The notes: a model not told the origin generated them from the letters alone. Positions 17,810 through 26,773 are shown, counted from the stretch's first letter. The stretch is DNA of 64,000 nt from Bryobacteraceae bacterium (GCA_029975915.1 JARKOC010000177.1:1-64000), one strand, 5' to 3'. A program made the numbers and translations.

Positions 17810-18337
17810 ATGAAGACACACCTGTTGCAAGTGGCTGCCGCAGCTATCGCCCTGACTGCCCTTGGATGCGGCACGGCGCCGGCTGAGAGCGCCGCCGCCG
17901 TCTCCCTGAAACCTGGCGAAAAACGCAACCCGGCCCCGGACTTTGAATTGACGGATGCCAATGGCCGGAAAGTTAAGTTGTCCGAGTTCAAGGGCAAAGT
18001 CGTCCTGCTGAACTTCTGGGCCACCTGGTGCGGACCATGCAAACTCGAAATCCCCTGGTTTGTTGATTTCGAGAAACGGTACAAGGATCAGGGATTCGCC
18101 GTGCTGGGGGTATCGATGGACGAGGACGGCTGGGAAGCCGTGAAGCCCTACATCGAGGCTAAACAGGTCAACTACAGGGTGATGGTGGCGACTGAGGAGG
18201 TCGCGCAGAAGTATGGCGGGGTGGACGCCTTGCCGACCACCTTCATGATCGACCGCGAAGGCCGCATCGTATCCACCCACATTGGGCTGGTCACAAAGAA
18301 GGACTACGAAGATGAGATTGTCCAGCTTCTTCGTTAG
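17810..18337 (+). CDS. TlpA-like thiol-disulfide oxidoreductase (lipoprotein)
   Basis: 175 residues. The N-terminus is a lipoprotein signal with lipobox LTALGC (Cys20). Residues about 38-175 are an AhpC/TSA-TlpA thioredoxin fold with active site WCGPC (73-77) and the cis-proline loop ALPTTFMIDREG. Such proteins reduce disulfides of exported proteins, including c-type cytochrome precursors, while anchored to the membrane. It overlaps the DsbD-alpha-like gene by 26 bases, so the two are co-translated and probably exchange electrons or share substrates. Confidence 0.92.
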   Translation: MKTHLLQVAAAAIALTALGCGTAPAESAAAVSLKPGEKRNPAPDFELTDANGRKVKLSEFKGKVVLLNFWATWCGPCKLEIPWFVDFEKRYKDQGFAVLGVSMDEDGWEAVKPYIEAKQVNYRVMVATEEVAQKYGGVDALPTTFMIDREGRIVSTHIGLVTKKDYEDEIVQLLR

Positions 18338-18773
18338 TTCAGTCTTGCTGGCCGTTCCGGTCTTGGCGCAGCAGTGCGCCGTTACCGTCACCGAGCCCGC
18401 CAAGCTGCGCGTTGCCCGCAAGGGGGAGACCGAACAGCGCCTGAAGGCGTCTCTGCCGGCTGGCTGCCACGCGAATTCGAACACGCCGACCGAAGCTTTC
18501 CTCATCCCGTTGAAACTGACCTGGAATCCAGGGGCCCTGGAGGTCTCCGGCACGGAGTATCCGAAGGCGGCGATGGAGAAATACGAGTTCGCCGAGAAGC
18601 CAATATCGGTCGTTAGCGGGCAGTTTGAGATCGTGACAAAGTTCAAACGGAGCGCGACGGCACAGCCCGGCCCATCGTCGTTAACGGGAAAGTTGCGTTA
18701 TCAGGCCTGCAACGACAAGATGTGTTTCCCGCCCAAGACTGTCGAAATCCGGTTGCCGCTCCTGCTCGAATAG
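18312..18773 (+). CDS. Stand-alone DsbD alpha-domain-like exported protein
   Basis: 153 residues with signal peptide MRLSSFFVSSVLLAVPVLAQ. The domain corresponds to the N-terminal immunoglobulin-like alpha domain of DsbD, including its redox cysteine pair in YQACNDKMCFPP (Cys133 and Cys138). Full DsbD also has an eight-helix membrane domain and a thioredoxin domain; neither follows here. The start at 18312 lies inside the end of the TlpA gene and gives a proper signal peptide, so it is preferred over an earlier in-frame ATG. The likely role is relaying reducing power to periplasmic substrates together with the adjacent TlpA protein. Confidence 0.82.
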   Translation: MRLSSFFVSSVLLAVPVLAQQCAVTVTEPAKLRVARKGETEQRLKASLPAGCHANSNTPTEAFLIPLKLTWNPGALEVSGTEYPKAAMEKYEFAEKPISVVSGQFEIVTKFKRSATAQPGPSSLTGKLRYQACNDKMCFPPKTVEIRLPLLLE

Positions 18774-18777
18774 AACC

Positions 18778-19590
18778 GTGAGACGGCTGCTGATCCGGCC
18801 CGGGGCACTGGGTGACACAATCGTTTGGTTGCCCGCGGCGGAACACTGCCTGCGCGATGGAGGTGAGATCTGGTGCGCCGGCGCCAATCTGGAAGTTGTC
18901 GGACATCTCGCTCCGGCGCGGGCGATTGAGGGGTCAGGGCTTGATCTGCTGGAACTGCCAGGGGCGGTGGTTCCGGACACCCTTATCGAAAGGTTGCGGT
19001 CTTTCGATGAAGTTCATTCTTGGTACGGTGAGCAGCGGGCCGAGTTCCGCGATGCCATCGCCCGCATGGGCGTGACGGCGGCCTTTCATCAGGCCTTGCC
19101 TAACGGCATTACGGATCTGCACGCTGTGGATTTCTATCTGAACCAGGTGGGAGCGGCTTCTGGGGGCATTCCGCAAATTCCAGTAACGCGTTGGGATGGA
19201 GGCTATGCCGCGATTCATCCTTTCTCGGGCAGTAAAAAAAAGAACTGGCCGATTGAGCGTTACCGCGAAGTCGCGGCGCATTTGTCCAAGGCGATGAAGG
19301 TCCGGTGGTGTGTGGGCCCCGAAGAAGTGTTGGAAGGGGCTGAAAAGTTTCAACGCGTGGCTCAGTTGGCGGAGTTTCTGGCCGGCGCTCGGGTCTACCT
19401 GGGCAATGATTCTGGGCCATCTCACCTGGCAGCGGCCTTGCGGACGCCGGTGATCGCGATGTTCGGGCCGAGTGATCCGCGCGTGTGGTCTCCCCGTGGT
19501 GATTCGGTTCAGGTGTTTGGCTTCGAGACTGATCCGCGCGTGGTTGCCGAGGCGGCGATTACGGCCGGAAGCCGGCGCCTGTCAGGATGA
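18778..19590 (+). CDS. Glycosyltransferase family 9 (heptosyltransferase-like)
   Basis: 270 residues starting with GTG four bases after the preceding stop. The beginning RRLLIRPGALGDTIVWLPA and the C-terminal LGNDSGPSHLAAALRTPVIAMFGPSDP are hallmarks of GT9 enzymes, which add heptose to the lipopolysaccharide core. It is shorter than typical WaaC/WaaF (about 320-350), lacking part of the N-terminal domain loops. It probably acts on the cytoplasmic face in LPS core or other glycolipid synthesis. Its last 32 bases overlap the converging membrane transferase gene. Confidence 0.87.
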   Translation: MRRLLIRPGALGDTIVWLPAAEHCLRDGGEIWCAGANLEVVGHLAPARAIEGSGLDLLELPGAVVPDTLIERLRSFDEVHSWYGEQRAEFRDAIARMGVTAAFHQALPNGITDLHAVDFYLNQVGAASGGIPQIPVTRWDGGYAAIHPFSGSKKKNWPIERYREVAAHLSKAMKVRWCVGPEEVLEGAEKFQRVAQLAEFLAGARVYLGNDSGPSHLAAALRTPVIAMFGPSDPRVWSPRGDSVQVFGFETDPRVVAEAAITAGSRRLSG

Positions 19591-21346
19591 AGCCAAGCGT
19601 GCGGCCGTCGCCGGGAGCCGAGAATCCGCGATCGATTGAAATAACGAGTGTGGCGGCGGATGCAGCGGACGGTTGCGGCGCAGTGATAATCTCAGCCATG
19701 CCCGGCCCGGGCAATGTCCGCTGATCGATCATCGAGCCGTTCAGTTCAATTGTAACTTTGCGCCCGGGTGCGGCCTCCGGCAGGTAAAGGTTCACTCGGA
19801 CAGGCGCGGCCGAGGCCGGCGGTTTTAGGAGTAACACGGCGCGCGGCGACGACCAGCGCCACTGGCCCTCCTCTACGGAATAGACTCCAGAAACAATTTG
19901 CGGATCGATCGCCGGCGAACGCATTTCAAGCCACGACAGAGTGGGCGCGCGTTCGATGATCGATGAAATGGAGATCCTGTCTACGGGCGCGAACGTGACG
20001 TCGAAGGGCCAAAGACCAAAACCCACTGACGAGTAGCCCGAACGCGAGCCCAGTCCGATGATCCGCAAAGGCAGTGTAGGAACGATCACCTTCGCCGACT
20101 GTTCGACGCGGACTCCGCCGCCAAGCGTGAACGGCACTTGCGACATCAGCGCCGACGTAATGAGCATGTCGCCGGGACGCAACGCGCCCCCTCGAACGAT
20201 TGGAATCGCCCCAGCCGCCTCGGCGTAATGGCGAAGGCCCCATTCGCCGTTCACCCAAAGCCGCCGCGTAGAGCCGTCCGGCAAGCCCAGGCGGGCGTCG
20301 CGGATGGCCGTGCGGTAGGCGTCCCAGTGCTGATAGTTTACCCAGGCCAAGCCCAGGCCTATGCACAGGCTCCACACAAATGCCGCGCCAATGAAGGCGG
20401 GCCGGTCCTCGAAGTGAAGAACCAGCAAGATGGCCAGCGGCGCGGCCAACGGCAGCAGGTATCGGGCCGAACCGGCGAAAAACAAGACCAGCGCCGCAAC
20501 GAAAAACATTCCTACCCAGCCGGTGAGGAACCACTCTCGCCGGCGGATCAACGCCCAGACGGCAAGCGGCGACAGCATCACAATGAAGTGTCCTGTGAGA
20601 GCGACAGCGCTCCGTATCTTCATTTCCAGGCGTTGCAGGCCATATGTCTGAAAGTGCCCGGCAAGGACTTGTGCCGGCAAGTCGCCTGATGAGAGCCGTT
20701 CAAATATCTGGTATCCCGCGAGCGTGATTGCCGGGACCAGGAGCAGGGGCCAGAGGCGAAGCTCCTTCTCGCGCCAGATCCAAAAGCCGAGCAGAGGAAT
20801 AAGCAGGACGCTCTGGTAAGCCATCAGCGAGCACGCAAACAATGACAGGACCGCCGCCAGCCCGAAGCGGCGATCCTGGGAGGACTTTATTGTGAACACG
20901 ATGCTCAGCATCCAGAATGCGAGGAACGGAAGATCGGCCTCAAGCGACGTTCCATTGACCACGAACGCGGGCACGGCGCAGAACAACAGCGTCGCCTCAA
21001 GCGCCCTGCGGGGAACGAAACGGTGCGCCAGCCAAAGCATCGACAGCGCGGCAATCAGCGAGAAGCCCGTGTAAGCGGCATGAAAAACGGGTTCACGGAT
21101 CTCACCGGTAACGGCCAGCAACCCGGCTAGGATCCAGGCGTTGCCTGGCGGATGCGGATGGCCGCGCATGTCGATCAGGTCGCCCAGGAAGTAATAGCGT
21201 GCGTGGTGTGGGTGGGCCGGATCCACTTGAGCGTGCTGGGCGGCGGCGAGGTAATAGTAATCGTCGCCCTGGATGGCCTGATTCAGAAAGGGCAGGCGCA
21301 GGAACAGGACAAAGGCGATGACGGCAAGGATGTGCGAGCGCGGCAA
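19559..21346 (-). CDS. GT39/ArnT-type membrane glycosyltransferase-like protein
   Basis: 595 residues with about ten hydrophobic segments in the first 360 and a soluble beta-rich C-terminal part. The first periplasmic loop carries QGDDYYYLAAAQ, matching the acidic motif of GT-C fold enzymes that transfer sugars from polyprenyl phosphate. The start appears to be TTG at 21346, since no ATG fits and GGGA precedes it. The gene begins 21 bases after the LolA-like gene. It likely glycosylates lipid A or a surface molecule in the periplasm; acceptor and donor are unknown. Confidence 0.78.
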   Translation of the reverse strand: MPRSHILAVIAFVLFLRLPFLNQAIQGDDYYYLAAAQHAQVDPAHPHHARYYFLGDLIDMRGHPHPPGNAWILAGLLAVTGEIREPVFHAAYTGFSLIAALSMLWLAHRFVPRRALEATLLFCAVPAFVVNGTSLEADLPFLAFWMLSIVFTIKSSQDRRFGLAAVLSLFACSLMAYQSVLLIPLLGFWIWREKELRLWPLLLVPAITLAGYQIFERLSSGDLPAQVLAGHFQTYGLQRLEMKIRSAVALTGHFIVMLSPLAVWALIRRREWFLTGWVGMFFVAALVLFFAGSARYLLPLAAPLAILLVLHFEDRPAFIGAAFVWSLCIGLGLAWVNYQHWDAYRTAIRDARLGLPDGSTRRLWVNGEWGLRHYAEAAGAIPIVRGGALRPGDMLITSALMSQVPFTLGGGVRVEQSAKVIVPTLPLRIIGLGSRSGYSSVGFGLWPFDVTFAPVDRISISSIIERAPTLSWLEMRSPAIDPQIVSGVYSVEEGQWRWSSPRAVLLLKPPASAAPVRVNLYLPEAAPGRKVTIELNGSMIDQRTLPGPGMAEIITAPQPSAASAATLVISIDRGFSAPGDGRTLGFILTGAGFRP

Positions 21347-21367
21347 GTCCCAGTGTAGAACTGTGGA

Positions 21368-22138
21368 TCAGAATCCGGACGAGGCGGCGAGGAAAAACTC
21401 GGGGTCCCAGGTGACGTCGGTGTACTCGATGTCGAGTTCCGCCATGCCCCAGAATCGGGTCTGGATCTTTGAAGTCAGCGACTTCGGGACCGACACCCCG
21501 TCCAGGATGGCGTATTGTCGTTCAAATTCGACCCGTTTGAGGAAGATCGACGGATTCTTAACAAAACGGCCCGCCTCGCGCACTGTAAGACCGGTCTCAG
21601 AATCGATCCACAACTCACCCTTGAACAGCCCTACCCGCTTCTTCCGAGGGTTCAATTCGAACACATGCACCTGCCTGTCGCCGATCTCCCGCAGCCCCCT
21701 ATATTTGAACTTGTAATTTTCCTGCGAAATGGCGGCGGCCCGGCGGTCCTTCTCCTTGGACGGATCGGGCATGGCGGATTCCACTTCACCGCTCATGAAA
21801 CGCGCTATGACATCCTTCTGGACGGTCGAGTCGCCCGTCCGTTGCAGCACGGCGGTGTACTCTACCGAGCCGGTAAGATCGATGTGTCGCCTTGCGGCTA
21901 AGCTGGCGGTTTTGTCCATCTTCGGCAGACGGCCGATGAACTTCGCCACCGACGAGAAGCCGCGCGCCATGCCGCGTCCTGAAGCCGACAGATAGCGAGC
22001 CAGGATCTGCTCACCCTGCTTGTCGCGCTCGGCATCGCCTCCCGCGCCCCAAAAGGGAGGAATCGAGCCCGGGGAATCCGCAGGGAATGCAGGTAGAAGA
22101 ATGGTCAGCCCAAGAACAACAATCAACAGTCGGCGCAA
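21368..22138 (-). CDS. LolA-like exported protein (outer-membrane lipoprotein-sorting fold)
   Basis: 256 residues starting with TTG at 22138; an in-frame stop lies a short way upstream, leaving no ATG option. A signal peptide (RRLLIVVLGLTILLPAFPA) precedes a beta-rich domain with FKGELWIDSETGLTVREAGRF, a pattern of the LolA/LolB-like fold (half barrel binding lipids). The function may be lipid or lipoprotein handling in the periplasm, but the similarity is structural in kind and weak. It is probably co-transcribed with the downstream membrane transferase gene. Confidence 0.6.
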   Translation of the reverse strand: MRRLLIVVLGLTILLPAFPADSPGSIPPFWGAGGDAERDKQGEQILARYLSASGRGMARGFSSVAKFIGRLPKMDKTASLAARRHIDLTGSVEYTAVLQRTGDSTVQKDVIARFMSGEVESAMPDPSKEKDRRAAAISQENYKFKYRGLREIGDRQVHVFELNPRKKRVGLFKGELWIDSETGLTVREAGRFVKNPSIFLKRVEFERQYAILDGVSVPKSLTSKIQTRFWGMAELDIEYTDVTWDPEFFLAASSGF

Positions 22139-22227
22139 GCTAGCAAAGGCTCCGGTTCGAGGTCTCTGTTTTTAAGATGCAGCCGATCCCTGTTAGGGTA
22201 CTGTCAACCGCACGTTACCATAATGAC

Positions 22228-22626
22228 ATGGACAACATTCCGTTGGGAGCCTCGGCCAGCCGGAGCATCCTGGTCACTCCGGAAGAGACGGCCGGCTTCA
22301 TCGGCGTCGAAAACGTCCGCGTCCTCTCGACGCCCCATATGATCGCCCACATGGAGTTGACCGCCCGCGATGCAATCAAGCCCTTGCTGCCCGAAGGGTG
22401 GGATTGTGTCGGTACCGTGGTCAATATCCGGCATTTCGCGGCAACACCCATCGGGATGAGCGTGCGGATCACGGCGCGGGTAACAAGTGTCGAAGGAAAC
22501 AGGGTGAGCTTCGCCGTGGAAGCATACGATGAGAAGGAAAAGATCGGCGAGGGGGTTCATGAACGGTTCATCATCGATGTGAACCGGTTTGCCGCGCGCC
22601 TGGCGATGAAAAAGGAGTCCAAGTAA
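22228..22626 (+). CDS. FlK-like thioesterase (hotdog fold)
   Basis: 132 residues from the ATG at 22228; an upstream in-frame ATG at 22177 would add 17 residues unlike the family. The sequence follows fluoroacetyl-CoA-thioesterase-like hotdog proteins: STPHMIAHMELTARDAI, VGTVVNIRHFAATPIGMSVRITARV and KIGEGVHERFII, with the Thr, Glu and His that form the FlK triad at corresponding places. Members hydrolyse short acyl-CoA esters; true fluoroacetate resistance is unlikely to be the role here. The peptidase gene starts at the base after its stop codon. Confidence 0.85.
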   Translation: MDNIPLGASASRSILVTPEETAGFIGVENVRVLSTPHMIAHMELTARDAIKPLLPEGWDCVGTVVNIRHFAATPIGMSVRITARVTSVEGNRVSFAVEAYDEKEKIGEGVHERFIIDVNRFAARLAMKKESK

Positions 22627-24195
22627 ATGAAATCGTTGGCGATTGGCGTTCTGCTGTCGGCGGCCGCTCTGGCACAGATCGGGGCAATCCAGGGCGACAG
22701 AATCCGCCCGCACGTGAAGATCCTGTCGAGTGATCTGTTTGAGGGTCGCGGCGTCGGCCAGCGCGGCGGAGCGCTGGCCGTCGAATACATCGAATCCCAG
22801 TTCGCCGCCGCCGGGCTCAAACCAGGCGCGCCCGATGGGACCTACCGCCAGCGAGTGCCGCTGAAACTGATCACCATGGAAGGCTCCCCGGTGCTCACCA
22901 TAAGCAAGGGCGGGCAGAATGTCGAGTTGAAATGGTTGGAGGACTTCGTCGGGCACTCTCAGCGCCAACAGCGCACAGTCACCATCGACGCCGAAATGAT
23001 CTTCGTTGGGCACGGAATCACCGCGCCTGAATTCGGCTGGGATGATTACTCGGGCACGGATGTCAAGGGGAAGGTCGTGGTGCTGTTTACGAACGAACCC
23101 CCCTCGGACGATGCGAAATTCTTCGGTGGTCCGGCGCTGACCTACTATGGCCGCTGGACTTACAAGTACGAGGAAGCCGCCCGGCGCGGCGCAGCGGCGG
23201 TCCTCATCGCTCACACCGACGCAACGGCCGGCTACGGCTACCAGGTCGTCAAAGCCAACGGCCGCCCGCAGCCCCAGGTGGGTCTGGCTGAAGGCGCCTA
23301 CGGGCTTGGCTTCGCCGGATGGATCACGCAGAGTGCGGCGGAGCGGCTGTTCGCTCTGGCTGGCAGCACCGTCGAAGCAATGTTGACCAAGACCAATACC
23401 AAAGGTTTCAAGCCCGTCGCGCTCGGGATGCGGATGAAACTCGATCTGGCAAATAAGGTCGATGACGTGGAAACCTACAACGTGATCGGCCGCATCGATG
23501 GATCCGACCCCGAATTGTCGAAGGAGGCGGTTCTCTACTCCGCACATTGGGACCACCTCGGCGTCGGTGACGCCATCAACGGCGATTCGATCTACAACGG
23601 AGCTTTGGATAACGCGACCGGTTGCGCCATGCTGATCGAAATGGCCCGCGCATGGTCGTCGATGGAGCCCAAACCGCGCCGGAGCGTTTTCTTCGCCGCC
23701 GTAACGGCCGAGGAGAGCGGGCTTCTCGGTTCGGCCTATCTGGCACAGAACCCGCCCGTCCCTGCCGCGAAACTGGCGGCGAATCTGAACTTCGACAGTT
23801 TCTCGCCCCTGGGCCGCGCGAAGTCCACGGTCATGACCGGCGCCGACCGCACATCATTCTACGACGTGGTCCAAGCCGCTGCCGCAAGACACCAACTGAC
23901 GATCGACAAGGAGGCCAACCCTGGCGCCGGTAGCTACTTCCGAAGCGACCATTTCTCATTCGCCAAGCAAGGCGTCCCTGCATTCTCCATCGGGATGGGC
24001 GCCCGTGCCGCTGCACAGTTGCCGCCCTCGCTGCAAGCCATTTCCGAACGCATGAAAGGCATCTACCACCAGCCCAGCGACGAGTATTACGACGACTGGG
24101 ACTTCTCGGGGCTCGAGCAGTTCGCCCGCTTCGGCATGGCGCTTGGTCTCGACATCGCCAATCTGCCGCAATTGCCCGCGCGCATCAAACCATAG
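22627..24195 (+). CDS. Exported M28-family zinc peptidase with inserted PA domain
   Basis: 522 residues with signal peptide MKSLAIGVLLSAAALAQ. A protease-associated domain (about 110-240) is inserted before the two-zinc peptidase core. Ligands are His and Asp of SAHWDHLG, Asp of YNGALDNATG, the Glu pair of TAEESGLLG, Asp of NFDSF and the His of YHQPSDEY. M28 enzymes release N-terminal amino acids or process peptides outside the cytoplasm. It starts directly after the thioesterase gene and 19 bases before the propeller gene. Confidence 0.92.
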   Translation: MKSLAIGVLLSAAALAQIGAIQGDRIRPHVKILSSDLFEGRGVGQRGGALAVEYIESQFAAAGLKPGAPDGTYRQRVPLKLITMEGSPVLTISKGGQNVELKWLEDFVGHSQRQQRTVTIDAEMIFVGHGITAPEFGWDDYSGTDVKGKVVVLFTNEPPSDDAKFFGGPALTYYGRWTYKYEEAARRGAAAVLIAHTDATAGYGYQVVKANGRPQPQVGLAEGAYGLGFAGWITQSAAERLFALAGSTVEAMLTKTNTKGFKPVALGMRMKLDLANKVDDVETYNVIGRIDGSDPELSKEAVLYSAHWDHLGVGDAINGDSIYNGALDNATGCAMLIEMARAWSSMEPKPRRSVFFAAVTAEESGLLGSAYLAQNPPVPAAKLAANLNFDSFSPLGRAKSTVMTGADRTSFYDVVQAAAARHQLTIDKEANPGAGSYFRSDHFSFAKQGVPAFSIGMGARAAAQLPPSLQAISERMKGIYHQPSDEYYDDWDFSGLEQFARFGMALGLDIANLPQLPARIKP

Positions 24196-24214
24196 CCTCG
24201 GATAAAGTAGACGC

Positions 24215-25450
24215 ATGTTCACCAGACGGTCGCTGCTGGCCGGCGCATTGACGGCCAAGGCCGCGCGCGGGCAGAGTGGATTGCCACCCGTACGCGCAAT
24301 TACTCGTGGACCAAAGTTCCACTGGTTCGCCTATTACGACAAGCTCCAGTTCGATCCCACGTCGCGATACGTTCTGTCCAACCAGGTCGATTTCGAACAC
24401 CGCTCGCCGACTCCCGGCGACGAAATCGGGATGGGTATGATCGACCTTCACGACAACGACCGCTGGACCGAACTCGGCCGTACCAAGGCCTGGAACTGGC
24501 AACAAGGCTCAATGCTGCAATGGGTGCCCGGCTCTCGCGACGAGGTGATCTGGAACGAACGCGACGACAAGGAAAAGCGTTTCATCTCGGTCATCATGAA
24601 TGTCAGGTCCGGCAAGCGGCGCACCCTGCCAGCGCCCGTGTACTCCATCAGCCCGGACGGGAAATGGGCCGTCTATCCCGACTTCAAGCGCCTGAACGAC
24701 ACCCGCCCTGGCTACGGCTACTGCGGGCTGCCCGACCCCTTTGCCGCCGTTGAAACGCCCGAGGAGATCGGGATCTGGCGGATGAATCTCAGGTCCGGCA
24801 AGAGCCAACTCATCATCCCGCTCGCCGAGGCCGCTACGGTCCCGAACAAGCATGAAGACATGTCGCGGGCCAAACACTGGTTCAACCACCTGCTGTTCAA
24901 CACCGACGGCTCCCGCTTCATCTTCCTGCACCGCTGGCGCGGACCGCTGCAGAAGCCCGGCAGCTTCGCAACCCGCATGTTCACCGCGTCCATCGACGGC
25001 AAGGATCTTTACGTCCTCGATCCCTACGGCCGCACGTCGCATTTCATCTGGCGCGACCCCGCCCATGTCCTCGCCTGGGCCTGGCACCCGTCGCTCAAAG
25101 CCGACAAGTTCTATCTCTACAAGGACCGGACAGAACAAGTGCAGGCCGTGGGTCCCAATGTCATGACAGTCAACGGCCATTGCACCTATCTGCCCGGCAA
25201 CAAGTGGATCCTCAACGACACCTACCCCGACCGCCAGCGCAACCAAAACGTTTATCTTTATGAAATAGCCTCTGGGCGGCGCGTGGAACTGGGCTCCTTC
25301 TATTCGCCGAAGGAATACACGGGCGAATGGCGGTGCGACACGCATCCAAGATTTAGCCCCGATGGTAACTGGGTCACCATCGATTCGCCGCACGGCGGCA
25401 ACGGGCGTCAAGTTTATTTGATCGACATCAGAGGAGTAACGAAAGCATGA
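24215..25450 (+). CDS. Tat-type exported beta-propeller protein
   Basis: 411 residues. The N-terminus FTRRSLLAGALTAKAARG has a twin-arginine-like motif. The mature part shows repeated blades such as FDPTSRYVLSNQVDF, SPDGKWAVYPDFKR, FNTDGSRFIFLHRW and FSPDGNWVTIDSPHGG, typical of TolB/WD40-like propellers. The HCTYLPGNKWILNDTYPD region resembles propellers of the oligogalacturonate-lyase (PL22) type, but the catalytic residues were not established. It overlaps the metallophosphatase start by four bases (ATGA), so the two are translationally coupled. TAAAGT lies 6 bases before the ATG with no ribosome binding site. Confidence 0.65.
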   Translation: MFTRRSLLAGALTAKAARGQSGLPPVRAITRGPKFHWFAYYDKLQFDPTSRYVLSNQVDFEHRSPTPGDEIGMGMIDLHDNDRWTELGRTKAWNWQQGSMLQWVPGSRDEVIWNERDDKEKRFISVIMNVRSGKRRTLPAPVYSISPDGKWAVYPDFKRLNDTRPGYGYCGLPDPFAAVETPEEIGIWRMNLRSGKSQLIIPLAEAATVPNKHEDMSRAKHWFNHLLFNTDGSRFIFLHRWRGPLQKPGSFATRMFTASIDGKDLYVLDPYGRTSHFIWRDPAHVLAWAWHPSLKADKFYLYKDRTEQVQAVGPNVMTVNGHCTYLPGNKWILNDTYPDRQRNQNVYLYEIASGRRVELGSFYSPKEYTGEWRCDTHPRFSPDGNWVTIDSPHGGNGRQVYLIDIRGVTKA

Positions 25451-26520
25451 AGAGATTACTGATCTGTTTACTGGCGTTCGCCGCGCTTGCCGCGGCGCAA
25501 GAGAAAGTCGTCGGCGGACCATTCGTGGTAAATGCCAATGGCCGCTCGGCCACCGTGGGCTGGATCGTCCAGGTAGGGGAGGCCAAGGCCGGCGCCGACC
25601 TCGCAAAGCCCACCCACGTCTCGCCGGTCCTCGAATCCCGCAAGGTCAGCTTCACCGGACTGCCCGTGGGCCAAACCATCCACTACGACGTCCTCAACGG
25701 CCGCGAAGAGGGCAAAGGCTCCTTCAAAACGCCCCCGGCTGCCGGCACTCCCTTTGAAGCCGTCGTCTTCGGCGACACCCGCACCCGCCACGACCTGCAC
25801 CGCAAGGTGATCGCCGCCATCATGGAAAAGTCCAAGGCCGAAGTCGCCATCCACACCGGCGACCTCGTCAGCGACGGTTTTGACACCGCGCAATGGCCGC
25901 TGTTCTTCGACATTGAGAGGCCGCTGCTTAAGAAGATGGCCTTCTTCCCCGTGCTCGGCAACCATGAGCGGGGCAACTACAAGTACTACGACTTCTTCGA
26001 GGTCCAGTCCAACTATTACAGCTTCAACTGGGGCGACGTCCACTTTGTCATCCTCAACACCGACGTCGGCAACGTTGCCATGAGCGCCGACGCGCGTGCC
26101 AAGTTCTGGGACGAACAAACCCGCTGGCTTGAAGAGGACCTCGCCCGGTCACAGAAAGCCGCATTCCGTGTCGTCGTCATGCACCATCCGCCGTTTTCGG
26201 CCACGGCGCGGCGTCAGGGAGGCGGCGGCAACGTGTTCGCCCGCGGCTTGGTCCCGCTATTCGAGAAGTACAAGGTCCAACTGGTCTTCAACGGCCACGA
26301 CCACAACTACCAGCACCATGAGTTCCTGGGAGTCCACTATGTCGTCACCGGCGGCGGCGGCGCTCCGCTGTATCCCGTCGACGGCTCCATGGAGGGAATC
26401 ACGAAGAAGGTTGTCATGACCGAACACTTTGTCCGCCTCAAGGTCAACCCCACGTCGGCGGCGGTCGAAGCCCTCGCCCTCGACGGCACTTTGCTGGATT
26501 CGTTTGAAGTGAAGCCCTGA
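25447..26520 (+). CDS. Exported purple-acid-phosphatase-like metallophosphoesterase
   Basis: 357 residues with signal peptide MKRLLICLLAFAALAAAQ, a fibronectin-like N-terminal domain (about 25-105) and a calcineurin-like catalytic domain. Two-metal ligands are visible in FGDTR, IHTGDLVSDG, VLGNHERG, VVMHHPPFS and FNGHDHNYQHH, which is the complete set. It would hydrolyse phosphate esters in the periplasm or outside the cell. It is coupled to the propeller gene by the ATGA overlap; together they may release and use phosphate- or sugar-bearing compounds. Confidence 0.9.
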   Translation: MKRLLICLLAFAALAAAQEKVVGGPFVVNANGRSATVGWIVQVGEAKAGADLAKPTHVSPVLESRKVSFTGLPVGQTIHYDVLNGREEGKGSFKTPPAAGTPFEAVVFGDTRTRHDLHRKVIAAIMEKSKAEVAIHTGDLVSDGFDTAQWPLFFDIERPLLKKMAFFPVLGNHERGNYKYYDFFEVQSNYYSFNWGDVHFVILNTDVGNVAMSADARAKFWDEQTRWLEEDLARSQKAAFRVVVMHHPPFSATARRQGGGGNVFARGLVPLFEKYKVQLVFNGHDHNYQHHEFLGVHYVVTGGGGAPLYPVDGSMEGITKKVVMTEHFVRLKVNPTSAAVEALALDGTLLDSFEVKP

Positions 26521-26555
26521 TGAGCCGTAAGCCGCTACGCAACGGCGCCTGAAGC

Positions 26556-26575
26556 AGGGGGCCCTTTCGCCCCCT
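26556..26575 (+). terminator. Hairpin after the phosphatase gene
   Basis: AGGGGGC and GCCCCCT pair perfectly around a six-base loop 36 bases after the stop codon. There is no T run, so it may be a weak terminator or an mRNA-stabilising hairpin. Confidence 0.45.
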
Positions 26576-26691
26576 CCCACGGTCCATCACGAGAACGCTT
26601 TTGAACCCTGCGGATCCGGCCATGCCAATCGTGGATGCATGCTCGTTTGCCTAAATCTTGCGGCTTCTCTGCCTTGGCTGCATGATGTCAA

Positions 26692-26706
26692 TTGGATACT
26701 ATCCAA
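26692..26706. promoter_or_regulatory. 15-base palindrome TTGGATA-C-TATCCAA
   Basis: Seven-base arms are perfectly complementary around one central base. It lies about 100 bases upstream of the -35 box of the TonB receptor promoter, a reasonable position for an activator or repressor dimer. The regulator is unknown. Confidence 0.45.
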
Positions 26707-26773
26707 AGATAGCCTGACGCATTTAAAGCCCTCCTTCTCCGAATTGCAGAATGGAGAGCGAACTCATTCCGGC

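Noticed and set aside
22204..23556. 450-codon open frame on the minus strand opposite the thioesterase and M28 genes
   Set aside because: It crosses two well-supported genes and its product has no recognisable domain or signal.
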